Assembly (NCBI GenBank): GCA_964017195.1
Contig: OZ024896.1
Coordinates: 2,167,987 to 2,231,986, forward strand
Source of the DNA: Siderastrea radians
Taxonomy: Eukaryota > Cnidaria > Anthozoa > Scleractinia > Rhizangiidae
Reading direction: 5' to 3'
Length of the DNA stretch: 64,000 bases
Positions within the stretch are counted from its first letter, which is position 1, and every line of letters begins with the position of its first letter. Shown here in pieces: positions 29,062 through 39,001 of the stretch. A model generated the notes under the pieces. That model was not told the origin of the DNA. It searched no databases and saw nothing but the letters and a program-made list of their open reading frames with translations. The position numbers and the translations under genes were made by a program.

Positions 29062-29442
29062 ATGAATTGTAACAAGGAATTACATGATGAACTGAAAGAA
29101 TCAGGAGATATTGTTTGTCCTTTTTGTGACCAAAAATTGGAAGATTCTAATGAAAAACCGAAATATGATGAATGCTGTGATAATCAGTATATTATTAATG
29201 ACGATGGGATGTTAGCCTGTCTAAGTTGTGGTATTGTTCAAGGATATAATTATGTGAAAGAATATGTTAATTTTTATGAAAATAGACATAAATTTTTAGC
29301 CTCTGAATATGATTTAAGCAAGAGCCCAGAACCGGATATCACTCCAAGAGGAATAGGGTTTAGTGTTACACCACCAACTACAGTCCCAGTTACTATCAAA
29401 AAAACAGATCCAATATTACATGCAAGTTCTGCCTTTTTGTAA
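29062..29442 (+). pseudogene. Truncated VLTF3-like factor
   Basis: The first 75 or so residues match the Polinton 1 factor, including the zinc-ribbon cysteines. Near 29295 the frame leaves homology and reads antisense sequence of the neighbouring two-TM gene. Everything after the FYENRH motif is lost, so the conserved C-terminal domain is absent. The start motif CATATAATAGTATAGAATG is kept. Confidence 0.75.
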
Positions 29443-29576
29443 TATTTAAATGTCATTTTTGCAAGCCAATATTTTTTATGATAGAATTTGTACAATGCTT
29501 TCAACTCAGATATTTGATCTTCCGTTAAATTTTCTGAAACATGGTTCCAATTGAATATGCTTTCACGTCTATCCAT
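29274..29576 (-). pseudogene. Truncated two-transmembrane protein
   Basis: The N-terminal 92 or so residues match the Polinton 1 protein at 7690-8181, keeping both hydrophobic segments. The C-terminal helical tail is removed by the same deletion that truncates VLTF3. The frame then runs into VLTF3 antisense and stops. A shortened membrane protein might still be made. Confidence 0.65.
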
Positions 29577-29581
29577 ATATA

Positions 29582-29704
29582 TTATATGGTTACATTTTTT
29601 TCTTTTTTGAACGATTTCTTAATACTGATGTATAATTTTCTGATGTTTCGAACTATTTTTTCTATATTCTCAATAATTTCGTTGATTAAAATAGCTGTTC
29701 TCAT
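29582..29704 (-). CDS. Possible 40-residue basic peptide with late-class motif
   Basis: A small open frame with a helical, basic, Ile-rich product (two I-x-x-I-x-x-I runs, lysine-rich end). I list it because the ATG is preceded by AATCTAACTTTATAATATA, a good match to the box upstream of virion genes. No homologue is present in Polinton 1, and it has no recognised domain. The surrounding stretch 29705-29934 holds no other convincing gene. Confidence 0.35.
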   Translation of the reverse strand: MRTAILINEIIENIEKIVRNIRKLYISIKKSFKKEKNVTI

Positions 29705-29934
29705 TATATTATAAAGTTAGATTATTCATTATCTTCTTCGGAATCCTCATTATTTCTTTTGGGATAATAATATATTCTAGAAAGCATTCCATGCTCCAAT
29801 CAGATGGATATCCTGCATTGTGCTATATAATAAATGTAAATTTTTTTGTGGAAAGTAATCACGCACTTGTTTGATACTCGATACGAAGTATAATTGCGTT
29901 GTAACTTTTCCAAATATCATCATTCATATTTAGT

Positions 29935-30297
29935 TCAAAAGCCAAAATCCCGGACGAAGGCATTTGGAAAGAATTTGGGTTTATCGTTTGATACCACCCA
30001 CTTTTTTCTGAGGTAAAATTTCTTGAAGAGCTTAGAGTTCCAGTAAAAAAAATTCCGTAAAGATGTTTTGAGTTTCAAAGATATTTTTTTGTGTCTATGT
30101 ACAGTGACATGAGAATCCGAAGAAGTGATTGGACGCGTACAATATATATCAATATTTTTCAAAATCGCTTCACCCGGCAATGAAATTATTTCGGCACCAT
30201 TTAAAACAAAATTTTTGTCCCCTTTTGTTGAATTTAAAAAACCGTTTATGTGGTGAATGGAAGAGCGTAGTTGGTGTCCGTTTAAAGACAAATCTGT
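29935..30297 (-). CDS. In-frame continuation of the Polinton 2 fibre gene after its stop
   Basis: 120 codons plus stop, in the same frame as the fibre and starting immediately after its TAA (30298-30300). The first residues (TDLSLNGHQL) look like another copy of the fibre's repeated M..DL.MNN element, so the TAA seems to interrupt a once longer protein, or to be read through. No ATG lies at the start. Sequence is unrelated to the equivalent in Polinton 1, suggesting swapped fibre heads. Confidence 0.45.
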   Translation of the reverse strand, partial: TDLSLNGHQLRSSIHHINGFLNSTKGDKNFVLNGAEIISLPGEAILKNIDIYCTRPITSSDSHVTVHRHKKISLKLKTSLRNFFYWNSKLFKKFYLRKKWVVSNDKPKFFPNAFVRDFGF

Positions 30298-31560
30298 TTA
30301 CATAACCATTTTTCCGTTTTCAATAACAAAAGCGGTGTCATAGACACTTGGGTCAACATTTGAAATTGTTTCTTTAACACCATAGACAATTAAATGCCCA
30401 ATTGTTAATAACGATTGCTTACTGACTGTACCGTGCAGATCGAGATATATAAATTGTGGGGGTGAGCTACCCCATCTGTGAAAATGGATAACTGTTTTGG
30501 TGTACTTCTCGAATGTTTTGGTTGTTTCATCAGAAATTGAAATCGTTGTTCCTTGAGCTGTTACACTTATCTCATTCATTTCCGGCGGAAACCATTCAAC
30601 GACCATTGTGTAATACCCCACTAGTAGTTTATATAAGTTAAAACCAAGACGTGAGCGGTACTGGAAGGGTGAGCTTTTTTCAAACAAGAGTTTAAGTTGG
30701 TAAGCTTTTTTATTAATTTGATGTGGAGAATTGGGAAAATCGAGAATACCCAAAACCTCGATATTGTTTTCACTCGAAGATTCATCAGTGTCTTCCATCA
30801 AGTATCTGAAGGCGTCTCGTTTTTGTCCTGAGTTATTGATCTGAGATTCACGAATTTTTTGAGTGACAAGATTTCTCAAATCTTTTATTTCCTCTTGCAC
30901 AAAATCAACATTAACTGCGGATTTTGAATCTCTGTAATCGGTTTGTAAGTTAATAATTTTATTGTTATTTAAATTCAAGTTTCCAGTCATATTGTTGGTG
31001 CCATCAACTTTGAGAAACTTTTTTTGTGTCATGTCATCAATTCTGTTGTTAACAAACTCGACACATGCGGCGTCTCTTTGGTTTGATGGAAGATCAAGAT
31101 TGGTAATTGATTTATTTTTCATATCAATATCAGCTCCTTTATCCAGTTTTTTTTCAAGCTGATTTTCGACATACTTTTTGTTTGTGGCTTGATCTGCCTG
31201 TGTTCGGTCTTTTACGTTGTAGATTGTATTATTGTTCATATCAATGCTTGCCTCCATTTTTCCACCCTCTTTTTTCGAAAGAAAGATATTTCTCGTGTCC
31301 TGATAGTTTATTACCTTTGACAGATCACCGTGGATAGGATAAGGATTGCTTTTTAATCGCAAAATCTCGAACTTATTTTGCATGTCAATATCAGCAGAAC
31401 CGCTGGCACTACCCTGAGGTCCACGATCACCTTTGTCGCCTTTGTCGCCTTTATCGCCTTTATCGCCTTTAGGACCAGGTAACCCAGGCAACCCTCTAGG
31501 GCCTATCTGACCTTGTCCTTGAGAATCAACATGATTAAGAATACCGTTTGTATAACTCAT
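30298..31560 (-). CDS. Fibre protein with collagen-like stalk
   Basis: A 420-residue protein sharing the N-terminal MSYTNGILNH peptide with Polinton 1. Residues about 20-50 form ten consecutive Gly-X-Y triplets (GPRGLPGLPGPKGDKGD and more GDK repeats), a collagen triple-helix stalk. Three or four phage-fibre-type MNNN repeats and a beta-rich head follow. The start region has ATCTAAACTAATATTATATTATATG, a late-class motif. It probably trimerises and forms the attachment fibre. The head is divergent from Polinton 1 while the anchor is conserved, as expected if receptor choice changes. Confidence 0.7.
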   Translation of the reverse strand: MSYTNGILNHVDSQGQGQIGPRGLPGLPGPKGDKGDKGDKGDKGDRGPQGSASGSADIDMQNKFEILRLKSNPYPIHGDLSKVINYQDTRNIFLSKKEGGKMEASIDMNNNTIYNVKDRTQADQATNKKYVENQLEKKLDKGADIDMKNKSITNLDLPSNQRDAACVEFVNNRIDDMTQKKFLKVDGTNNMTGNLNLNNNKIINLQTDYRDSKSAVNVDFVQEEIKDLRNLVTQKIRESQINNSGQKRDAFRYLMEDTDESSSENNIEVLGILDFPNSPHQINKKAYQLKLLFEKSSPFQYRSRLGFNLYKLLVGYYTMVVEWFPPEMNEISVTAQGTTISISDETTKTFEKYTKTVIHFHRWGSSPPQFIYLDLHGTVSKQSLLTIGHLIVYGVKETISNVDPSVYDTAFVIENGKMVM

Positions 31561-31576
31561 ATAATATAATATTAGT

Positions 31577-32222
31577 TTAGATTTTTTGGTCGAAATTTCG
31601 GGCTACCTTTTTTTTGACCTTATCAACATACAAAAAACTATATGGATCCTTAGTAGCTTTCTGATAATCTGATTTATTTATGTTCAGTTCTCGGCAAATC
31701 ATCGATTGCTCGTTTATAGAAGGAAAATCAAAAACAAAAATGTGAACTATTCAGTCTTATTGTTTTATCAGTTCCGTAATAGCTTTGACTTAAATATATA
31801 CAACAGCAATTTTTGTTTCTAGAATTGGCAAAGTAGTCACGTATCCGTTCGTCATTTTTCTTACCTGTATTCAAATAGTCATCAAATATGATTAATTTTT
31901 GGTTTTCATCAGACAAATCTGTCAGAGGGATGATTTCATCGTTACTTGCTTCGATTACGTCATAACCGACCTCTTTTGATTTTGATATTGGTTCGAGTGA
32001 TTTCAACAGATGCTTATATTTGCTTTGTTGGAGATTGCGAGCGTAAAGATATATTTTATCAAAGTATAATAGCCTATATATCATATCAAGCAAAAGGTTA
32101 GTCTTGCCACCACCAGAGGGAGCACAAATAAGCATCCTGAAACATCGGTTTGGCATGAAACTCTTTAATTGAACAAAATCGTTGTTTTCATCATCTTGAA
32201 TGTCGTAATTTTGAATCTTCAT
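31577..32222 (-). pseudogene. Packaging ATPase broken by a 2-bp deletion
   Basis: Nearly identical to the intact ATPase at 10212-10859, with Walker A and B kept. Near 31733 two bases (the AC of AAAACACAAA in Polinton 1) are missing. The frame ends after 164 residues and the last quarter is out of frame (total 646 bases instead of 648). Loss of this gene should prevent self-sufficient packaging. Confidence 0.88.
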
Positions 32223-32350
32223 ATGATACTATGTTATACAATTTTATCGCATGGCGACACGCTATGCGACACGCTATGCGAGCGTTTTTATATATGATAA
32301 CCCTAATTTTTTCGAACAAAATACGAAATTTTATGTAAACAAATGATATA
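32223..32350. promoter_or_regulatory. Divergent promoter region (copy of 10860-10987)
   Basis: Keeps both GACACGCTATGC copies and the outward start motifs almost unchanged, although the genes on both sides are broken. Confidence 0.5.
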
Positions 32351-33066
32351 ATGAGTTTACTCAAATGGAAAGAAATGGCTGAGAAACGATCCGAGCTTGG
32401 TAAAAAGATTAACACAGTAAGAGAGACAATAAAACAAAAAACGATATCTGATCAAATGGGTGAAGTCGAGGCAGAGAAACTTTTCAAACCTATAACATCT
32501 GAGTTAAAGGAACTCACATCTCCAAAAATGCCATTGAGAAGATTACCAAAGAAAAAGCGACCTGTTCCAGATTATGGAATAGCTATTGATGATGAAGTGC
32601 CTGATTATGGATTGGACGATTTGTTTGATCAACCTGTTTTACCTGAAAACGAGAAACAATTGGTTCCAAGACCTCCAAGTTATGAACACGTCCTCGAGGA
32701 TATAGCATCAGGTGAAAAACAAATGTATATAGATCCAGCATTTATGTATGAACCTGAAGATCTTCCACCTGAATACGAAGAAGGACCTGATTATAACATT
32801 CTCGAGGAGGATGCAATTAACCTAGCTTTAGATAAATTGAATATTCCGAACTACAATGATGTTGAATTACGTCTAACAGAAAAGGATATGGATAATAAAA
32901 AGAGTAAAGCTTATCTGAAAAAAATCTTGAAAGATGCTAAAGTTCAACGTTTGAAACTAAATGGTTATTGGAGTAATATCACTAAAAAATTAAATAGTGG
33001 TTCAATCACTGAAGCTGAGGCTCAATATCGAAGAAAAATTATTCAAGATACAAGAAAGGCTCTTAA

Positions 33067-34645
33067 GAGCCATTTTCTGAGAATATCGAGAATCGAAAGA
33101 CACTCAGAAAAAATCGATTTTTTTTTATTTTGCCAAAACATCCCTTTGGGTAAGCTAATTCAAGAAAAAATAATCCAAAGTTCCAACGAGGTATTTAACG
33201 GACGAAAATATAAAAAGTTCGAAAAATGCATAAAATGGCGGTTTTAGGGTCTCTAAACGGCTCAAATTCTCACTCAACTTTAGGAAGCCGGTGAGAGCGT
33301 AAAAAAGATTCTTTTAAAACGAAACAAACCACGAACATTATTTAACCTTTCTACTTTAAAACTGTGTAATAAATTTGCCAATGTTTGGTTTCGAACATTT
33401 TCAAGCGGCGTTTTTATCGAACCGCTCTTAACCTTGTTTATCACAAGGTAAAATGAAGGCCAACTTCGGCCGCTTAAAACGGCATCTGGTATGTATCGTT
33501 CAATGATTAAGACTACACAGAAAGAAAGCTCTGTCATTGTACTTTTCACCAGGAAAGTTACAGCTTTGGGAATCAAATACTTCCCCGTCAGTAAATTTTT
33601 ACTGTTTAGTGATCTGAGCGGGTAGAATTATATGCAAATTACAGATTTAAATTCCTGGAACACTGCTAACAATTACAAAGGTCGTTTAAGACAGGCTCAC
33701 CATTAGTTACATATGCACGCACAATGTTTTTCCTGATCTTTGAAAGAAAGTTCTCCGTTCTTGAGTCTTGCTGAGTCTTAATATGTTAAAACAAAGCAGA
33801 TTTTTAACGGCACTTCAACAAGACAGGAATCCACTCATTCAACTTAACCAAGATAACATCGAAAACACAGAGAAACGACGTACTACGCCGCCTACCTTGC
33901 CAATCGAAAACGCAACAATACAACAGAAAAACATTCCAAACTGTAAACAAACGAATTTTCAGTTTCCTGATTGAGCGAAGATATTTTAAACTCATCGCCT
34001 AGAGGAATACGCGGAAAGACAGGTGACCTCTCCACTGACCCGCACATGTCACACCACACTGAAAGAGAGAGTCACGTATTCGATTTCTGTTACGTGATTT
34101 GAGATAAAAACTTGGTGGGAAGTTAAAAAGAAAAAAACTTGCAACAGATAGCTAGTACTTTGTTGGATTACATGTTAGCATAAGCTCCACAAAGGAGTTT
34201 TCACGGTCACGACTCTCTCTATTAAGCGCGGAAATTTCGCAATGTACGTGCTGTTGTAATTTTACTACTAATTTAATTACAGCTCATGAAAGAAAATAAA
34301 TATTGCATTAAGTTACATTCACAGTGTGTAAGTACTGATATATGGCGTCGCGTAGTTTTTCCACTCTTCTGGAGAGGGTTACTGCCTGTGGATTAAGCAG
34401 TTATTACCCAGGCCACGTTGAAGTTGTTTCCCTAAAAGAACGCACTAGACACATCTCGCGGCATCTTCAGTTGCACGGACTAAGTGCAGATAAAGCGGTT
34501 GACAGTGAATTCAAGTTGTTGTTAGCGGGTAATGTTATTGCATTTTGTTCTGGAATTACTGTGTTCCATAATTTTGGCCACAGATACTTCATGGCACTCG
34601 GCGTCCCTTAATCTAGGTTCTGCAGAGTCGCGCCACTCCCATGCC
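33067..34645 (+). repeat. Left palindrome arm, outer part
   Basis: Near-identical to the reverse complement of 35890-37468 (1,579 bp each). The symmetry continues inward after the SINE, from about 34937 to 35330 against 35400 to 35850. Confidence 0.88.
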
Positions 34646-34669
34646 CACGGGCGCCCGGGGGGTTGGGGG

Positions 34670-34936
34670 TGGCAGGGATGGCGCAGTGGTGAGAGCACTC
34701 GCCTTCCACCAATGTGGCTGGGTTCGATTCCCGGTCCCGGTGTCATATGTGGGTTGAGTTTGTTGTTGGTTCTCGCCCTTGCTCCGAGGGTTTTTCTGCG
34801 GGTACTCCGGTTTTCCTCCCTCCATAAAAATTTCCAGATTCCAATTCGACCTGGACGTAGGGTCATAAGGGAGACTACAGTTTGACGGTAATTATGCAGC
34901 CTACTGAAATAAAGTGTATTTATTTATTTTTATTTT
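34670..34936 (+). repeat. tRNA-derived SINE inserted in the left palindrome arm
   Basis: Starts with a tRNA-like head carrying an A box (TGGCGCAGTGG) and B box (GGTTCGATTCC) at normal spacing, followed by a tRNA-unrelated body and an AATAAA/TATTTATTTATTTTTATTTT tail. The right arm lacks it, so it arrived after the palindrome formed. It is not a functional tRNA gene, since no cloverleaf 3' half closes. Confidence 0.75.
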
Positions 34937-35889
34937 GACCAATGTTTGGGTGTAGGGGTGACGCTGCGGGTTTGACACCCTGGCCCTGTTTAGGACAGAA
35001 AAACGAAATGGAATGTCAATCGTACTGACCATACCCGGCTGGGGAAGACGGGCATAAAATTATATGCCATGTCTAGCGGCAAACCCCAGTATAGTCCACA
35101 TAAGGGAGTAACCCTCCCTTCCGGACGGGGGGGGGGGGGTGGTGCCGTGTTTAGCATGACGATAGCACGATGTAATTTCGCTTCAAAGCAATCTTCCTTG
35201 GTAGCAGTTCGAGCGAGCAAGACGCGGAAGCCACGCAGGCCCATGCGAGAACTCGCCCACATGATACCTTTTCTCGCTTTGCCATTTTAGCTAGCCCTTT
35301 TTTGGTTTTTGCGTCATGGGGTTGAAAGCTTAGACTCTTCTACTGAAAAAATGCCTAAATAACCAAAAATCAAAGATAAATATACTTTGAACTCTAGGCT
35401 TCCAACCTCATGACGCAAAAACTAATTAGCAAAGCGAGAAAGGGTATCATGTGGGCGAGTTCTCACACGGGCCCGCGTGGCTTCCGCGTCTCGCTCGCTT
35501 AAACTGCTGCCAAGGAAGATTACATCAGGGGACGTTCAATAATCACATCGTGCTATCGTCGATGAATATTGTGCTGCAGTTGAGAGAGTTAAGGCTAAGC
35601 ACGGCACTCTCCCCTCCCCCGGAAGGGAGGGTTACTGCCTAATGTGGTCTATACTGGGGTGTGCCGCTGGACAGGATATGGTTTTGGTCTCTGTCCCTAA
35701 ACATGGTAAATTATTTTATGCGCATCTTCCCCAACCGGGTATGGTCAGTACGATCGACATTCCATTTCGTTTTTCTGTCCTAAACAGGGCCAGGGTGTCA
35801 AACCCGCAGAGCGTCACCCCTACACCCAAACATTGGTCAAAAGACCCTTTCACCCCCCCCTCCCACCTTCGGGAGCCGGAGGGCACAGG

Positions 35890-37468
35890 AGTAGCGCGAC
35901 TCTGCAGAACCTAGATTAAGGGATGCCGAGTGGTATGAAGTATCTGTGGCCAAAATTATGGAACACAGTAATTCCAGAACAAAATGCAATAACATTACCT
36001 ACTCGGGCTAACAACAACTTGAATTCACTGTCAACCGCTTTATCTGCACTTAGTCCGTGCAATTGAAGATGCCGCGAGATGTGTCTTGTGCATTCTTTTA
36101 GTGAAACAACTTCAACGTGGCCTGGGTAACAACTGCTTAATCCACAGGCAGTAACCCTCTCCAGAAGAGTGGAAAAACTACACGACGCCATATATCAGTA
36201 CTTACACACTGTGAATGTAACTTACTGCAAAATTTATTTTATTTCATGAGCTGTAATTAAATTAGTAGTAAAATTACAACAGCACGTACATTGCGAAATT
36301 ACCGCGCTTAATAGAGAGAGTCGTGACCGTAAAAACTCCTTTGTGGAGCTTGTGCTAACATGTAATCCAACAAAGTACTAGCTATCTGTTGCAATTTTTT
36401 TTTCTTTTTAACTTTCCACCAAGTTTTTATCTCAAATCACATAACAGAAATCGAATACGTGACTCTCTCAGTTAGTGTGGTGTGACACGTGCGGGTCAGT
36501 GGAGAGGTCACCTGTCTTTCCGCGTATTCCTCTAGGCGATGAGTTTAAAATATCTTCGCTCAATCAGGAAACTGAAAATTCGTTTGTTTACAGTTTGGAA
36601 TGTTTCTCTGTTGTATTGTTGCGTTTTCGGTTGGCAAGGTAGGCGGCGTAGTACGTCGTTTCTCTGTGTTTTCGATGTTATCTTGGTTAAGTTGAATGAG
36701 TGGATCCCTGTCTTGTTGAAATGCCGTTAAAAATCTGCTTTGTTTTAACATAATAAGACTCAGCAAGACTCAAGAAAGCAGAACTTTCTTTCAAAGATCA
36801 GGAAAGACATTGCGCGTGCATGTGTAACGAATGGTGAGCCTGTCTTTAAACGACCTTTGTAATTGTTAGCAGTATTCCAGGAATTAAATCTGTAATTTGC
36901 ATATAATTCTACCCGCTCAGATCACTAAACAGTAAAAATTTACTGACGGGGAAGTATTTGATTCCCAAAGCTGTAACTTTCCTGGTGAAAAGTGCAATGA
37001 CAGAGCTTTCTTTCTGTGTAGTCTTAATCATTGAACGATGCATACCAGATGCCGTTTTAAGCGGCCGAAGTTGGCCTTCATTTTACCTTGTGATAAACAA
37101 GGTTAAGAGCGGCTCGATAAAAACGCCGCTTGAAAATGTTCGAAACCAAACATTGGCAAATTTGTTACACAGTTTTAAAGTAGAAAGGTTAAATAATGTT
37201 CGTGGTTTGTTTCGTTTTAAAAGAATCTTTTTTACGCTCTCACCGGCTTCCTAAAGTTGAGTGAGAATTTGAGCCGTTTAGACACCCTGAAACCGCCATT
37301 TTATGCATTTTTCGAACTTTTTAAATTTTCGTCCGTTAAATACCTCGTTGGAACTTTGGATTATTTTTTCTTGAATTAGCTTACCCAAAGGGATGTTTTG
37401 GCAAAATAAAAAAAAATTCGATTTTTTCTGAGTGTCTTTCGATTCTCGATATACTCAGAAAATGGCTC
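35890..37468 (-). repeat. Right palindrome arm, outer part
   Basis: Inverted copy of 33067-34645 with only scattered substitutions and small indels. Confidence 0.88.
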
Positions 37469-37754
37469 TTAATGATTATATAAATTACAATAATCAAAAA
37501 TTAACAAATATTAAAGGGTCTGGTTTGAAGAAAAAAACAAAAAGAGGTGGACAGGTAATGTTTTTCAATAATCCGACAGAAATGATTAAAAAACTTGAAC
37601 TGATTATCGGATCAAAGGTTGCTGGTAATAATAGCATAGAGCTAAGAAACACAGGTGTCGCTCTTCTCGACATCTTGTTGAGAAATTCAATACTCAATAA
37701 GTCACAATACAACAAAATATACCAAAACTATTTTAGTCTAAACTAATCATATAA

Positions 37755-38516
37755 ATGAATAGACAACTTGTATTATCCAGTCATACCGTCAAAGGTATAA
37801 GTGGTAATAAACCATCGGATTTCACAATCAAATACAGTAATCCGATAATACTAGATTCAAACAGACAATATGAAATCGGCCTAGACCGAATCATTTCGAT
37901 GTCATTCACTTGGTTTAACATTACGAAAGAACTCAATAATCAGAAAATAAGATATTCGACAGATAGTGGTACTAATTGGACGGAAATTACATTCAACCCT
38001 GGAGTATGGAATTACATTGATTTTGACAATTTAATCAAAGAAAAAACAAAAACAGGGACCTCATCAAACCCTCAATATCCAATCACTCTGGAGTTTAACG
38101 ATACTGTATTCAGGACAATAATAACACTAGCCTCAAATTACAGATTAGATCTTACTCAAAGTAATTTTAATGATCTTATTGGTTTCAATAAAAAGATTCT
38201 AACAAGTAGTGTAAATGTTGGAGATTACATTCCTAATCTCTCACAAGACAGAGAAATATTGAATGTTCATTGTGATTTGATAAGTGACAGTCTTGTCGAT
38301 GGTGAAGAGTCAGATATTATATATAGTTTCAGTACCTCAACTCTCACCCCGAGTTATAGTTTCACACAAGAGCCAAGACGAGTACAGTTCAATCCTGTCA
38401 ATAAAAATACGATTAATAAAATTCGGATTTATATTACCGACGGTAAACGAAGAATCATAGATCTTAATCATAGTGACACTTCATTCAGTTTGATTTTAAG
38501 AGAGAAGAGAGATTAA
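37755..38516 (+). CDS. Penton-like minor capsid protein
   Basis: A 253-residue homologue of 11995-12756 with about a dozen substitutions, clustered near residues 55-62 and 210-220. Same late-class motif overlapping the preceding stop. The frame is intact. Its role as a single jelly-roll vertex protein is assigned by position and family resemblance. Confidence 0.7.
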   Translation: MNRQLVLSSHTVKGISGNKPSDFTIKYSNPIILDSNRQYEIGLDRIISMSFTWFNITKELNNQKIRYSTDSGTNWTEITFNPGVWNYIDFDNLIKEKTKTGTSSNPQYPITLEFNDTVFRTIITLASNYRLDLTQSNFNDLIGFNKKILTSSVNVGDYIPNLSQDREILNVHCDLISDSLVDGEESDIIYSFSTSTLTPSYSFTQEPRRVQFNPVNKNTINKIRIYITDGKRRIIDLNHSDTSFSLILREKRD

Positions 38517-38534
38517 TCTAACTAATAGTTATAT

Positions 38535-38903
38535 ATGTCGTCGTATGAATACAAGCGTATTTATCATCCAAAACTTGGACGATTTGTTTATGAACATAAA
38601 GGATCTGGGATCATTGTTGATAACATTTTCAAACCGGTTGGAAGGGTGTTAAGTAAAGTTCCAGAAATGGTTTTAAAACCTTTTGCCAAAAAAGCGCTTG
38701 AATCTGGTATTTCACATGCTGGAGACAAACTGGGAAAAAAAGCAGCTGAAAAAAGTGGAGAGCTTATTATGAGAAAATTACACGGTTCAACTAAACAATC
38801 AATGAATAAAACCATGAAACCAACCAAACCTACTAAACCAAAACAAGAAGATTACAACACAATTCTGAATAGACTTATATCTGGTACTGGATTAAGACGA
38901 TAA
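38535..38903 (+). CDS. Small basic virion peptide
   Basis: 122 residues. It matches the 116-residue peptide of Polinton 1 with a short insertion (SMNKTMKP region) and a different last few residues (GLRR). About 100 bases of extra non-coding sequence, including a partial duplicate of the gene's 3' end, separate it from the capsid gene. Confidence 0.5.
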   Translation: MSSYEYKRIYHPKLGRFVYEHKGSGIIVDNIFKPVGRVLSKVPEMVLKPFAKKALESGISHAGDKLGKKAAEKSGELIMRKLHGSTKQSMNKTMKPTKPTKPKQEDYNTILNRLISGTGLRR

Positions 38904-39001
38904 AATGTTATTAAAAAGTGAATTTTATCCAATTATAAATAGACTAATAAGTGGGAAATTGTTTATATAAAAAGTGAAATTTATCTAAACTACTCATATA
39001 A

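Larger units (their letters stand above)
33067..37468. mobile_element. Nested giant-palindrome (foldback) element with TTAA target duplication
   Basis: Flanked by TTAA at 33063-33066 and 37469-37472. Its ends (GAGCCATTTTCTGAG and complement) begin arms of about 2 kb that are near-perfect inverted copies meeting around 35345, so the whole insert is one long hairpin. TTAA duplication is typical of piggyBac and Kolobok transposases, but the termini do not let me choose. No transposase is present, so it is non-autonomous. Paired short frames (for example 34342-34611 and 35916-36191; 33280-33576 and 36958-37254) are mirror images with scattered changes and are not good gene candidates. Confidence 0.9.
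32351..37746 (+). pseudogene. PPxY virion protein gene split by a transposon
   Basis: The first part (32351-33066) matches Polinton 1 residues 1-240 or so, keeping PPSY and PPEY but with a shorter Glu run. The last part resumes at 37469 and ends at 37746. Between them lies a 4,402-bp element flanked by TTAA on both sides. Only one TTAA would be present before insertion, and the codon phase is then continuous. The gene was therefore open when the transposon arrived. Confidence 0.9.

Noticed and set aside
29062..29442. Novel fusion protein of a zinc ribbon and a hydrophobic tail
   Set aside because: The tail is the antisense of the neighbouring two-TM gene created by a deletion; better read as a truncated VLTF3.
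34342..34611. 89-residue frame in the palindrome, with a mirror copy at 35916-36191
   Set aside because: The two copies exist because of the palindrome and differ by scattered non-conservative changes; no domain or transposase motif.
34680..34745. Possible tRNA gene (A and B boxes)
   Set aside because: The head is followed by an unrelated body and an A/T-rich tail, and a full cloverleaf does not close, so it is a SINE.
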